NCBI RefSeq assembly: GCF_041296385.1 | Contig: NC_091022.1 | Coordinates: 23,083,967 to 23,147,966, forward strand | DNA from: Aphelocoma coerulescens | Lineage: Eukaryota; Chordata; Aves; Passeriformes; Corvidae | DNA length: 64,000 bases | Direction: 5' to 3' | Shown: one piece after another, positions 39,675 through 51,210 of the stretch | Layout: each line of letters starts with the position of its first letter | Position numbering within the stretch: the first letter of the stretch is position 1 | Notes under the pieces: model-generated | The model's input: only the letters and a program-made list of their open reading frames with translations | Databases searched by the model: none | Told to the model about the DNA's origin: nothing | Position numbers and translations under genes: made by a program

Positions 39675-39760
39675 TAGTTGCAGCCAGAGAGAGCAAGCGA
39701 CTTGCTCAGCCTCACACAAGCTGCCTGGGGGGGTGGCAGAAAATGAATAGAAACCATGGA
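39675..39760. mobile_element. Possible ancient MIR/CORE-SINE-like relic
   Basis: The stretch gagcaagcgacttgctcagc, then ctcacacaagctgcctgg and gtggcagaaaatgaatag, resembles the old 'gtgacttgcccaaggtcacacagc ... gtggcagagctgggaat' theme of amniote CORE-SINEs. It is short and weak, so the assignment is tentative. Confidence 0.35.
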
Positions 39761-42700
39761 TGGCTTATATGAGTCTCTTACTCACAACAACATTACTCGG
39801 CAGTGGGCAGTGCTTGGATCTCACTGAGTCTTGCACTGTGCACTGCAAACATCCAGTTCACTGGAAATGAGCTCCTACTGCCACTTCTTGAAGCCAGGCT
39901 GTGGGGTTTTAGACCAGGCTGCTGCAGGTGGACCTTTTCCTTCATGTGAAAGGCATAAGCCATCATTTTGGGGGCTCCAGGGAACAAGGCATCTTGCTTT
40001 GGTTGACAGAGAAAGTGTCGAGCTGATGGAGAGCAATAAAACTACTCCATCCCCCAGACTGATTCACTGGTCAGCCCGTCAACATGCAGACAACCCACCA
40101 CATGCTCAGAATTGAACCTTCAGGCCTTAAAGTCTACACCCTGGAGGAACTCACTCAGCTTCTCCAGGTCAAAATCCTCCTACTCTTTATCAGGCTCGAC
40201 CAACTGGGTGCAAAACATGCAAGTGCTTTGTCCTTTACCCACTGTGGTGCCCAGCTCTGGCAGCTGTTTCCCAACTTCACAGAGTGCTAATGAGAGGACA
40301 TACTTTCCTCCTCCTCCATCCTGCCCCTTCCCAGTCTCTTCTCAGTGCAAAAGCTCAACATTCAACACTTGCAGCTATCAGCAGTTTAGAGACCACTTGT
40401 GGTCCTTCCTGTCTGTCCCAAGATACCCCACTACAACCTGGGGTTAGAAATGACCTGTTTAGCCCATATTCCATTCAGTGTGAATTGCTGAAGTGAGGTA
40501 GAAACAGAAAGAGCAAGTATGACCTTCTCTAGATAAAGCTGTTGCAATATTAAATGTAGCCCTGATCTCTTAAGGGATCTGAAACATTTCTCATCCCCTT
40601 CAGAAACTTCCTGTAAGAATAACAGTCCCACACACCTAAAATGAGACAAAAATCTTCTGCACTTGGAGGGAAAGGATCCCCATAATTTGGCACTGGACCC
40701 AGCAGGTTTCCCAAGGTTCTGGTAATAGTTCAGCACAAAAGGGAAAGCTAGCAGGTGAGAAACAGAGCATTAACAAGTCTGAATGACACATGCAGCCAGA
40801 TTGTCTGCTTTGCTGACAATTGATGTTATCCCTATTACTGGAAGAATGCTGTGAGCATGCTTCCCTAGTGCTCAGTAGCTTAATGCTATGGATAGCCAGT
40901 GTTTCTTGTCATGCCTTACAGCTTCTCTGAGCTGGTGTAAAAAGGCTTGCTGTCCCCATGCCCAAGTTTACTGGTGGAGGCAGTCACTGCACAGCCAGAA
41001 TGTGCCTCTCCAAATATCTCATATGCTTTGGGATTCTGCAGAGTAGCAACTGTATTATTAACACTCCTCTGACACAGCTAGAGATACCGTCTTCTAGAGA
41101 AGCTCACTGTTATGTGTCACTGCTGAGCATCTAAATTCCAGACAAGGGAGAGAGAATCCCACAAACAAGACCTTCTGAACCTGCACAAGGGGAGTGCAAG
41201 GATTTCCACAGATGCTCCTCTAAATAGGACCACTAGGAGTCCAGGGCTGAGGTATTTAAGTTAGACAATTTATTCTTACCATCTCAGGGAAGAGTAAGTG
41301 GGAAGACTGGGGACAGCAGCCACCGGACAGTAGAACTGTGCAGTTTAGGACAGCAGCCTTGGGGCAGGCAGTGGATGGCTGAAGGAGTGGATCCAGGCAG
41401 GCAGGGACTGCAAGTAAGGATCTGCTACAGAAACAGTTGACAGAGTGCTAGAGCACTCCCCTTGTTTCTGATGATATTCCCTCTTCACTCTTGCTCTCAG
41501 TTTCTTTTCCTTTCACTCCTGAAATGTCTCATAAGGAAAGACACGCAATTTGCCTCTCCTGGCAGAGGAGATACGACACAAGCATGTGGTTCCACATCTT
41601 TACATCCCTCTTACATCCTCCACCTACAGTCAGAAGTACCCTGTAGCTGTGGTGGGTAGGCAGAGCAGGGATGGCAGGGAGAGGAAAGAACAAGAAGAAT
41701 TGGAGGCTGAGGCAGAGCATCACTGTGAATCACTGCAATTTCCTCTGATCCTGTTTTATCATTGGGGGTGGGAATGTAAAAGATGCAGAACCCGTGTGAA
41801 CAAGGTCAAATTAAATCACATTTCCAGGCTGGGGAAATTACTTTTGCCTGCAGCAAGAGAGGTGCACAACACGAATGAAGAAGGGGAGGTTCATGCCACC
41901 AGGCATGCTGTATCCAGCTATTGCAAGACAGAAGGAATTTATAATTAGCCCACTGAAATATATCCCTGCAGGATTTCAGTGGAGGGAGGAATCACACCAA
42001 TAGAATATGTAACAGAAAGACCAACTGAGATCTGATTCCAAACCTTATGGGAGACAGCTCACCCTTATCTCAATGAACATGTGTTTCTGTCTCATGAGAT
42101 GACATTACTCAACAGGGTCAACTACCCACACGCTCTGAAGACATAAGAGAGAGACACTGAACACCTCCAGGACAATTCAAACCTGACAGCTTCAAGAGCA
42201 TCACCGGGAGAAAGACCCAGATGCTACTGAAGTTCGAGATTTCCTACAAGAGCACACAAATTGTCAGGTCTGTTTAACACCTCTTGGTCAAACCTTATGT
42301 CTGTCTTTCACTGTCACAGCCTGTGGAGGGAGAAGAGTGCTGTGCATGGGTGGCTTGATGAACTGATGGAAGGATGGATGGAAAAGAGTCTCCTGAAAAC
42401 CAGCCTAGAACACAGGACAGGAAGAAGTGACCTTTCACACACTTCACATACAACAGGGAGAAATTAATACATGCAGCCTCAGTGGATATACACGATGCAT
42501 TGCAGGCACCTGGGAATTGTGCATTTGCCTTAACCAACTCACTGTCTCACTGCTAACAAAGGAAAGTGGCTGACATGGTGAGTGCACGTGATAGCTCTCA
42601 GCTGTGAGATGCTCAATTTGGGGTACTGTCACCACATTTTTGAATTTTGAGTAGAGTCAAAAATGGAGGAGTGTGGAGATGGACCAGACCTAGAGCTCAG

Positions 42701-44112
42701 CTAATCCGTGTCTTGCCCCTGGTGCCAGAAGGCACAGCAGGCGTGCAAGTGAAAACTACACTGCAGGGCCAGACATTCCCTGTACCAGTTTCCTCTTCAA
42801 GCCAGCTACTGGTCCAACCTGTACAGTAAGGGCTTATGCCTCTTCCAAGTTTTGTTGTTGTTATTTGCTCTTAAAATTCAAGCTATTCTTGTTATCCGAA
42901 TAATTTTCTGAATTAGAGTAAATTCTACCTTATAGATCCTATGGAGGGGTTGAGGTCTACAGGAAAACTGCAGAAGCAATGAGATGTTCCTCCAACAATC
43001 AAGGCAGGAATCCGAAGGGCTGTGATATGTGGGGCATTGGGACTGTGTGATGGGATATGAGGCATTTGAACTGGATGGCAGAAAAGGCTAGCTCAAGATA
43101 AAGCGGGGCCAAGATAAAGAAATTTTGAGTGTATCAGTTTCTGAACAGGCTCGTGTCTGACAGAAAGCTGGCTTGTTGCACGTATTTGCCTGCTTTAAAT
43201 AATTTACTGCTAGAGTAATGTGAGCTGGATTAAAGGACAAGAGAGGGGCGAGAAAACGGAATGGGAAATGCATGTGAGAAGTGACTTGTGAGAAAGACTG
43301 GTAGAAAGAAGACAGGTATTTCTCAGAGGAAGATGGGCAATTTCCTGGGAGGGGGAATAGCCAGGCACCAAGTCCTGGAATTCAGCAGCAGTTTATTTCT
43401 GTATGAAATAAAAAAAAAATTCCAAAATTTTAAGAAGAGGTTGTAAAAATGGGTGCTGAAGCCAGGTTTGGTGACTGAGGTAAGGAACAGCTGAAGCTCT
43501 CAAGCATGTCAGCCTGTCAGAAAGGGAAGGGAGGATCCTGAGGAGCAATGCTCGGTTGGGTCTGTAGCAGCACCCTTCCTACTGCAACTACCCTGACGGT
43601 GCTTCAGAGCTGAACTCTCTACTGGGGCACCACATGCTGGGGCAGGGCAGGAGGCAGGTTAGTCAGGTTGGGTGCTCATGAGCAGTGTAGCAGCCATAGG
43701 GATGGGCTTTCCTTGTGCCGTGTCTCTGTTGGGGCCACACTGCTGTGGGACCAGGACAGGGGAGTTTCAGTATGGAAGTCCCAGGCCTGACCCAAATCCC
43801 CAGGGAGGGATTGGTTAGGCAGAAATTCCTGCTCCCCTGCCCTGCCACAGGAGGGGTTTGCTTCACTGGAGAGGAGGCTTTGCACAGAGTGTTCTGCACA
43901 GCACAGAGTGGATGGAGAGGGAAAAAGATGTTTTGCTCTGCTCTCATCTGAACAGAGACTGGTTTGTATTTCAGCCTGGATTTTCCTCCCTTCAGATTTA
44001 ATCTCCAACTCCTATTAGACAGATCAGTCTAGAGAAAGCAAGTATTTATTTATTTGGTTATTATTATTTTTTCTAGGGAGGAATACCATCTCGTTGGCAT
44101 GACAACGGTGCT

Positions 44113-44388
44113 GTGGGCCACCATAAACACTGGATCATTAGCACCAATGCATTGGGCCATTATGTAGGCTTGGCCATCAGCACGGCTAAGGTGCATGAGT
44201 TTATGGTGCAATCCCATTCATGTGACAGCATGGGAATTATCAAAGCAGTCACAGTAGTGAGCACTACAGCTGATGCTGAGGTCCAGCCTTATACAGGATT
44301 ACTTACTGCACTGGCAGAAAGCATTTTTCCTTTGAAAGAAGGCAGACACAAAAGCATAGGCTTGTCTGAAGTCACCCATGGTGTGTGA
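44113..44388 (+). other. Unrecognised 91-codon open frame
   Basis: An ATG-initiated frame, beginning MGHHKHWIISTNALG and ending SEVTHGV, lies in otherwise gene-free intergenic DNA. Its composition is balanced rather than GC- or AT-driven, and no repeat family is recognised. No signal peptide, membrane segment or known domain is visible, nor is a convincing promoter or poly(A) signal. It could be a chance frame, an old pseudogene exon, or part of a conserved non-coding block. Confidence 0.2.
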
Positions 44389-45299
44389 GCTACCGCATAT
44401 CTAATGCGGCTCCTGTGATGGACCACAACCACCATAATACTCAGCACTTTAAACTCCTAAACAACATCCTTGTGTGTTATGCAGTATCATGAGAAAGTAC
44501 ACATGCATGTAAGACACCAGTGTATTTTCTCCTAAGAACAGGCAGTTCCCACCACTACAGATGTGCAGGGTGCTGAGCATGGCCCTGAATTACATGCACA
44601 ATCTGTATGTTCTTGGGAAAGAGCAACTTGTCTTCCTTTTTCCTGTAAAGCCCCATTTCAGCTTATATATCTGTAGCATATATTAATAACAATCATGCTG
44701 CACTTGGCTGCTGCAAACTCTGACTGATGAGAGCAGCCCTAACTCACACAAGTTTCCAATTGATTTTATCTCATGTTAAGCTCTAACTAATCACACCAGA
44801 GAGCTGCCTTAAAAGCTCACTAGACCTGTCCTGCTCAGGTTTGCTTGCCTGGCTAAAAGGGGAGGTGGGTATTGTTTCCCATCCTCTGCTGAATTGGGCT
44901 TCCCCACTGAACTGGGAAGAGAGGAGGAGGAGCCTGGAGCTGTAGGTCCAGGCTGTAGAGGTAGTGCTCCCCTGTCCCAGGCTATGCAGCTTGTTTGGGC
45001 CCCAAAAATAAGCCCAGCATTTTCCCTGTGGTACAGTCACAGCAAACACAACTAAATAAGAAGATCAAAGTGCTGCTCACCCCATGCACTTTCCATGGGC
45101 CAAAGCAGGAGCCACCACTCTGAGCTGCTCTCGGACATGGCTCCAGCTTCCCCTGGCTTCTGTGGCACAGTTCAATAGCTCTGCCTTAGTTTTGCTTGAT
45201 CCCATTAATGACAAAAATGACAAACACATATGCGTTGCCTTTATAGCTATTTCACGCTTTGACATGATCCTGGGCAAGTTACCTATGCTGTCAGCGTGA

Positions 45300-45490
45300 T
45301 GGATAGTGCACAGAAGGGGGGTTGGACAGGTGTAGCTCTTCTCACAGGGAAATATTTTTCCACACCATTAGCCTGTGGAACTCCTAGCAACAGGATATTG
45401 CTCAGAGGGATTCAAAAAAGCCCTGAAAAAAGAGTGGATGCTTGTATAGAAAACAAGTGTCCAGTGCTGTAATCAAATTTTAGAAACAAT
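45300..45490 (+). mobile_element. Old CR1-like LINE relic (plus orientation)
   Basis: The sequence ccattagcctgtggaactcc, then tagcaacaggatattgctc and gattcaaaaaagccctgaaa, follows an older CR1 3' theme (ttagactgtggaactccctg, ccacaggatattgtgg, attcaaaaaaggattag). It has no ORF and its edges are approximate. Confidence 0.5.
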
Positions 45491-45969
45491 TGATAGGAAA
45501 GGGTGTTGCTGCATGCATGTGCTTAAATCACACACTGTGGCTACCAGAGTTTTGGAGAGAGCTTTCCTCAGGAGCACATGTCCCAGAAGTGCCTCTTTTA
45601 GGGCTCTGGACATCTTACTTGTGTCAGGCTTCAGCTGTAGAAATGATAATGTGGTTGATGTTCACATAAGAGCAGTGTTCCTAAAACAGTTGATATAGTT
45701 AACTTGTATAACATCTGCCATCCAGTCTACAACCTCCCTTTTGGAGCAGGACTTTTCCAAGGGGAATGTCGTATCAGAAATGATACTGCAGGACAATGAT
45801 TTATAAAGAACACCTAGTACTTGTTTGCAAAATCCCAGGCATGGTCTCCACTCTGCTGTAGAGATTTGGTGATGAGCAAGGCTTAAAATTACAGTGGCAT
45901 CTTGCAACGTGTTATGAAAAGCAAAACCAAGAGGTTCTCCTGTGTTAGCAGACTTTGGAAGAGATCTAG

Positions 45970-46027
45970 GTGATGGTGATGATAGCGATGCTGATAGTGA
46001 CAACAACGATGATGATGATGATGATGA
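45970..46027. repeat. Imperfect (GAT/TGA)n trinucleotide repeat
   Basis: The tract runs tgatggtgatgatagcgatg, then a degenerate middle, then a purer gatgatgatgatgatgatga. It is a simple microsatellite in intergenic DNA. Confidence 0.9.
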
Positions 46028-46673
46028 ACAAGAAGAAAATTAGTTTATCTGTCAGCCACAGAAAATTTTTGTAGGCTGAAGAAAATTTTCTTAGTACTAG
46101 TTGTATGAGTCAACAAGTCATTTAAAGGACTTTTTTCTCATTCTGGGAAGACTAGTCACCGAGAGTGTGCCAGCTCTAAATTTCAAATTTCTGGCAGATA
46201 GTATGATTTCAGCCCTGCCTCTGCCAAATTCTTCTTCTGAAGAGAGAGGGGTCTGGCAGAGGGCAGCCACAGATGGCTCAGAAGATGAAGAGATCCCATG
46301 TTATCTCTCCTGAGCTCTGGGACAATCCTTACACCAACCACTAGAGTAAAGCCCAGATCAGCTGCTAAAACCGGAATAATACTCCCAAACTCATAAGTCA
46401 ACCTTCCTCTCAGATGTCCTTGCTAATAGCATCAGAGTGAGACATGTCTAACTGCAGAGCCTCCAAGCTCCTGTTCTCCTGGAATGTAGCCACCAGCTTA
46501 GGGATGCTTAAACCAGGGTCACAGCTCTGACAAAACCAGGGGATAAAATCATTTGGACAGCAGGGACTTCTGGCACTGGCAGCCCTGCCCAGCACCTCCT
46601 TCCCGGAGTGGCCGCTGTCGCAGCGGCGAGGGCAGAGTGGCGGTGGCACGCAGCTGAGACACGCTGGCTATAG

Positions 46674-46686
46674 CCAGCAGAGGGCA
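46674..46686 (+). promoter_or_regulatory. CTCF-like core motif
   Basis: CCAGCAGAGGGCA, preceded by TAG and followed by TGG, matches the CTCF core CCASYAGRKGGC at every position. It sits in a small GC-rich patch (46580-46740) inside AT-rich intergenic DNA, between the two divergent promoters and about 3.4 kb before the RNF220 island. An insulator or loop-anchor role is inference. Confidence 0.6.
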
Positions 46687-46724
46687 TGGACATTACACAC
46701 GGCAGCCAGCCACCCACACCCCGC

Positions 46725-46800
46725 TGGGAGCGACTGCCGCCTCGGAGACTAATTGCGAGAAAAAGTTCATTTTTAATTAGTTAAGTAATTCGTTTGCCAT
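46725..46800. promoter_or_regulatory. Candidate conserved element with homeodomain cores
   Basis: Directly after the CTCF-like patch, the sequence GGAGACTAATTGCGAG then TTTTTAATTAGTTAAGTAAT then TCGTTTGCCATC packs several TAATT cores with retained CpGs. No coding or repeat signal is seen. It is a possible RNF220 enhancer on appearance only. Confidence 0.35.
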
Positions 46801-49800
46801 CTTCCCCTCCTCCACCCATACTGCAGATGATGGGATGCAAGGAACGGTCTGGGTCTAGCTATGGGTGGTGATGGTGCCAGTGACTTCAGGACGTAGGTCC
46901 ATAACTGGAGAATTCACCACTTTTTTGGCGTGTCACTTTTTGGGGGACCGAATAGGGCAGCTCCCAACAAATGCAACGCCCTGTCACAGGATCCCAATGT
47001 GCTGCAGGTACACGTGTGACACAGTCTGCCCCTTGCTTTCTGCCATTGCTGCTACAGTTTATCACATTCCTCAATCTTATTTTATACAATAGCAGCTAGA
47101 GGACATAATGATGAGTGAGGGGATGTCTTGTTTTAAGAATGTACATTGGTACTGTAAGAATACAGCAGACTTCCAGTCAAGGCACTGTTCATGGTGGAAT
47201 TTACATGTACACTTGACTTTATGTATTATTAGTAATCCTATTGAAATCTGTATGCATAAAGTTAAGTGCATCCAATCAACCCTGTAGGTTCAGGATTGTA
47301 TATATTAATTTAGACGTCAGTATTTAGAACAGCATTTGCAATGGGAAGGGACAACACTGTGATAGCCTGTAACAATCTCAAATTCTGCTTTAGTATTAAG
47401 TGAAAAAAAACCCCACAACTGGAGGTGTCCCCTATTACTCTTAGAGATGAGCAATACACACAAAGTTAAATCAGATGTTCAAAATTATTTTGAGGTCCAA
47501 ATAATCAGTGTAGCATATATATTTCAGTGGAAAATTTTCCTATGGGCCTCTGTGCATATCACAGCTCCATAGTGGTGCAGGAGTCCATGTTTATGGATCC
47601 ATTTTCAGGATCAAAATCCTCATTAGTAATACAGATTAATGGTAATTACAAATATAAATAACTTGACTGTATCTTCTTATTTTCCTCTGAAGACATTGCT
47701 CACAGAAGCTAGCTAAATGCCAGATTTGTTCCCTGAATCCAAGCTGTATTAAGTTTGTGTGTGATGATGCAGTAACATAAAGTTAAATAAAGCTGCCTTT
47801 TTTTTCAAGCCTCAAAACACAGAGCTTGGTTCTCAGCTAGCATAAATTGGACACTGGTGCAGAAGTCAGATCCCTTTTTCCATACTAAGAAATTGAAAGA
47901 GTAAAAAAAAAAAATTGCTTTTTGGCTAAGAACAAAAGAAAGAAGTTTAACTCTGAGAGATCATTTTTCATGATGTTGTAAGTACTGAAAATACAGCTTT
48001 ATAATAAGAGCACTTTTTTCCCCTGGAATTCTGTAATTTTGATGGTGAAGCTGTAGCACAAGCTGGGTTGTGACTGAATGTTTTCCTCAGGATCCCTGGG
48101 AGATAAGGGATGGTTTTTAATGTGGCTTCCTGAAGTGTGTCAAACTCTGATGTTATTTAAAATGTGGCTCATCTACACTACCCTGTGGAATATTTACTGA
48201 AGTCCTGAACTGTTGATGCTTTTGGTGAGGAGCATGCTGCAGGATGGAAATGTGTGTGGTGCCAACCTAATTCAGGGTCCCCATACAAAATGGCAGGACT
48301 CAGGTGTTGAGACATGTCTCTATGCACAGCCTGTGGGGCAGCTGTTTCCAAAGAGGTGCTTGAAATGACCAACGCAAAAAAAAATTATAACTTTGGTTAA
48401 TCAGAGGGTAACTACAAGGCGTTACTGATGAGCAAAATACATGCACAATTATGTTTGCTCAAATCTGTGAGAGATTTTTACCTGGACTATCCAAATGCCA
48501 GTTTTTACACAAAGCAGAAAAGGAGTTCTGGAATCTGAGCCCACTTTTACCATTGTGCCATGGTTGCTCCATGGGAGAAGGCAGTGCTTGCTGTCTGCCT
48601 TGCCATCCTCCTTGCTCTTGCACACGGTGTGCAGGAAAGCAACAGTGGAGCAGATGCCTTGAAGGGAAGCAGGCTTTTTTTGGTGAGTATCATCAGCCTC
48701 TCAGTGGCTGATCTGCAGGTCAGAGCAGGGAACAGGGCTGAGCTGGTGGTTATGTGAAGAAAGTACACGAAGCTCCTTCACCCAGGTGCTTTCTTCCTGA
48801 GTTGAGAAGCTTGAAATGAACATTGTTTTATTTTAAAATTTAAGTGTGAAAATAAAAAATATTATTATTATTATTTCTAACACTTCCAAAGATTTTATCA
48901 TTCAAAAGTCATGCAAGCACTCTGCATAAGACCTACCTCTGAAATGCTGCAGGAAGGATGGGTGAGTTTCAGTCCAGCAAGAAGCAAACCATCACGGTCT
49001 GCACCCAGTTAAGGCCTGAGGACACGCTTCATGCTGTGCCTGTGGACAGTTTTATAGGGGCTGGTGCATTCAGTGATCCTGGAGTAGCAGGTAAACTCAG
49101 CCCATATACTTCAGTCCTGAGTCACTGCTTACACAAAAGTTGTTGGATGACATAAGCATGTGATCCCTCTTGCTCTCATACACAGAATATAGCCCAAGTG
49201 GTTGATGATGCTCATGGAGAGGACTTCTTTTTTCAGTGTATGTCACATAGCACAGTTGTATTTTGAGAATGCCAGTGCAGAGTTAGAGAAGAGCCATAAA
49301 ATGCTGCCCATTCACTATTTTTAAGAACAACCTGAAAATATTTAGTACTTGAAGAAAAAACTCAAAACATTTCACTCTTGAGCAAAACAAATAAGTCTCT
49401 TGGATCAATGTTTGGTGTACTTCACAAGAAACAATGAGACAAGTGTTTCTTTTGAGTCCCCATCTAAAACTGGCTCTTCCATTTCCTATGACTGGCAGTT
49501 TTTGTTCGGGACACTCCTAGGGCTGGCAGGGAAGTTGCCTGTGGCCGAGGTGGAGCGTGTGTGCAGAAGGGTTTGTGCAGAGCTGCAACGTGCATTCAGG
49601 AAACATTAAAATAGCAGTGTGAGTGCCGTACGTGCGTGCGTGCCGCAGTTGGGAAACACTGGGAGTGTTAAGTCCCTAATTTGCTCTCTGGCTCTGCTGA
49701 GGCTGTCCAAGGCAAGTTTGGGGATGATGCCCACCCCTGGAAATCGTGCCCATCCCATGCCAGAAGATGCCGCAGGGTGCGTGAGAGAAGGCTTCGTCCC

Positions 49801-50085
49801 CATGGGCATCCCGAGGGGACTCGGCTGCCTCAGGGCCGGAAGGGCACGGGGCTGCCCCGGAGCGGAGAAGCTGCCGCCCAGGGGGCCCAGCAGCGTCCCG
49901 CTGCAATTCGGGAGGGAGCTGCACGGTGGAAGATGTGACCGGTGCCAGGCGGGTGGGCGAGGCCGGCACGGCGGGGCTGGGAGGAGAAGCGGCGCCCCTG
50001 GGAGAGGAGCAGCCCCCGACGCCCCGTTTGGGCAACTCCGGGGGCCACGGCTGGCGGGCAGCCGGCGGGTGGGCGCCGGTCCTGG

Positions 50086-50104
50086 ACTGCATTTCCCATA
50101 CTGC
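50086..50104 (+). promoter_or_regulatory. ZNF143/THAP11-like element in RNF220 promoter
   Basis: ACTGCATTTCCCATACTGC matches 14 of 19 positions of ACTACAATTCCCAGCATGC. It lies immediately upstream of the candidate first exon, in the sense orientation. It is weaker than the ERI3 copy. Confidence 0.45.
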
Positions 50105-50109
50105 CCGAG

Positions 50110-50406
50110 TGTCCTAATGTATGCAGTGCTCAGCCCGGCTCCGTGTGTGTGCGAGTGTATGTGTGCGTGTGTGTGTGCGCGCGTGTGTGTGCGTGTGTGT
50201 GTGCGGCGGGAGCCCCTCGGAGAGTGGAGGCTCATTCACTGATGAGAGCCGGCACTGAGAGGCAGCACTGCTCCTTCCCTCGCACCCCCGCCGCCTCCCG
50301 CGCTGCTACATGCGAGCGGCGGGCGGGCAGCGGGGCCAGCACGCCCGGGACTGCCCCGCTCCCCGCACGCCGCCAGCTCCGCGCAGCGCCCGCCGCCAGC
50401 CGCACC
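50110..50406 (+). other. RNF220: Candidate RNF220 first exon, untranslated (5' end approximate)
   Basis: A consensus donor, CACC followed by GTGAGTACC, starts at 50407 inside the CpG island, downstream of the ZNF143-like element. Splicing to 56849 or 56921 would produce a 5' leader ending at the RNF220 ATG. The leader would include a TG/CG tract and an ATG at 50242 that opens a frame through the donor (55 codons) and stops at TGA 56939-56941, 23 bases before the main start. RNF220 is known to use several first exons, so this may be one of several. The transcription start is not visible. Confidence 0.5.
50143..50206. repeat. Alternating TG/CG tract with Z-DNA potential
   Basis: About 64 bases of nearly unbroken purine-pyrimidine alternation (GTGTGTGTGCGAGTG, then GTGCGTGTGTGTGTGCGCGC and GTGTGTGTGCGTGTGTG). 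The mix of TG with CGCG is the composition most prone to left-handed helix. It lies in the candidate RNF220 first exon. Confidence 0.85.
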
Positions 50407-50682
50407 GTGAGTACCGGCCACCGCGCCCGCCCGGCCACACGCAAACTTTGCAGGGCAAGTTTCAACCCCCCCCACCTCCATCCCAGCCCCCGCGCCCTTT
50501 CCCCCTTCCTCCTTCTTCCTCCCCAGCGCCGGGGAAGCCGGGCAGCTCGGAGGCGGCGGGGAGCCGCGCCGGCCGCGGGGAGGGCCGGGTGGGTGGGGAT
50601 CGGCATGGTAATGCCGAGGGGAAAGGCAGATAAAAGGGGGGCCCCCCCCGCACCCTCGGAGAGCCCCGAGCTGCCTGGATCT

Positions 50683-50696
50683 CCCCCCCCCCCCCC
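50683..50696. repeat. C14 homopolymer
   Basis: Fourteen consecutive C lie within CpG island 1. Such a run is prone to sequencing-length error and to i-motif/G-quadruplex folding. Confidence 0.9.
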
Positions 50697-50722
50697 GGTG
50701 GCTTTCCGAGGGGGACCGGTAG

Positions 50723-50735
50723 CCACCAGGGGGAT
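50723..50735 (+). promoter_or_regulatory. Second CTCF-like word in the RNF220 island
   Basis: CCACCAGGGGGAT matches the strong core CCACCAGGGGG but has AT where the consensus usually has GC at the 3' end. The call is moderate. Confidence 0.35.
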
Positions 50736-51149
50736 CAGGTGCCGGGGACCGCCGCGGCAGCCCGGCTGGGGACCGCGCACGGCGAGGGGGAGCCCGGCCG
50801 GACCCGGAGACTGGCACAGATCCCTTGCTCCCAAATAGATACCATTTTTAAAAAACTCTTTTTTTTTTTTCCTTTTCTTTTTTTTCCCGTGTTTTTCGGT
50901 GGGGCAAGCCGGGCAGTTATTTCCTCGCTTCCCTCCGCTGCTCCCGGCGCTCGCTCTCTCCGCGGTCGCTCTGGGCAGCGACAATTTCATTTCCCAGCAG
51001 CTGCAAAACAAAAACTTTTTTCAAAGGAAACAAGCAGATGCACGCACCCACCCAGGGGTTTGTTGGTTTGGGATTTTTTTTGTTTGTGGGGTTTTTTTCC
51101 CTTTAAAATATAAAAACTCAGGCTTTTATTTTGCAATAAAAGTATCTGG

Positions 51150-51210
51150 GGAAAAAAACACAAAACAACCAAACAACAAAAACCAAAACCAGCCCAAAAC
51201 CAAAACACCC
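51150..51210. repeat. A/C-rich low-complexity tract
   Basis: The sequence is built from CAAAA/CCAAA units (caaaacaaccaaacaacaaa, then ccaaaaccagcccaaaacc). It resembles the tract at 6236-6285. Confidence 0.8.

Larger units (their letters stand above)
31046..49700. other. Intergenic region between ERI3 and RNF220
   Basis: This 18.7 kb region separates the two divergent promoters. I found no spliced or single-exon gene in it. It contains CR1 fragments (31330-31518, 34790-35110, 35800-35990, 45300-45490), an A/G-rich tract near 36273-36303 and a polypyrimidine tract (37900-38135). There are also a GAT-type trinucleotide repeat (45970-46027), a CTCF-like motif (46674-46686) and enhancer-like sequence at 46725-46800. 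The single open frame at 44113-44388 is unrecognised. Alternative RNF220 upstream exons could lie here unseen. Confidence 0.7.
49740..50830 (+). promoter_or_regulatory. RNF220: CpG island 1: RNF220 promoter region
   Basis: The stretch is G+C-rich with dense CpG, upstream of the RNF220 coding exon and in its orientation. It includes a ZNF143-like element at 50086-50104, a TG/CG alternating tract at 50143-50206, a candidate first exon ending at a GTGAGT donor, a C14 run at 50683-50696 and a CTCF-like word at 50723-50735. No TATA box is seen. Long open frames on both strands are composition artefacts. Confidence 0.8.

Noticed and set aside
49942..50838. 298-codon plus-strand frame and 259- and 193-codon minus-strand frames over RNF220 CpG island 1
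   Set aside because: The frames overlap on both strands with low-complexity residues, and one is crossed by the consensus donor at 50407. They are treated as composition artefacts, apart from the leader uORF noted in the findings.
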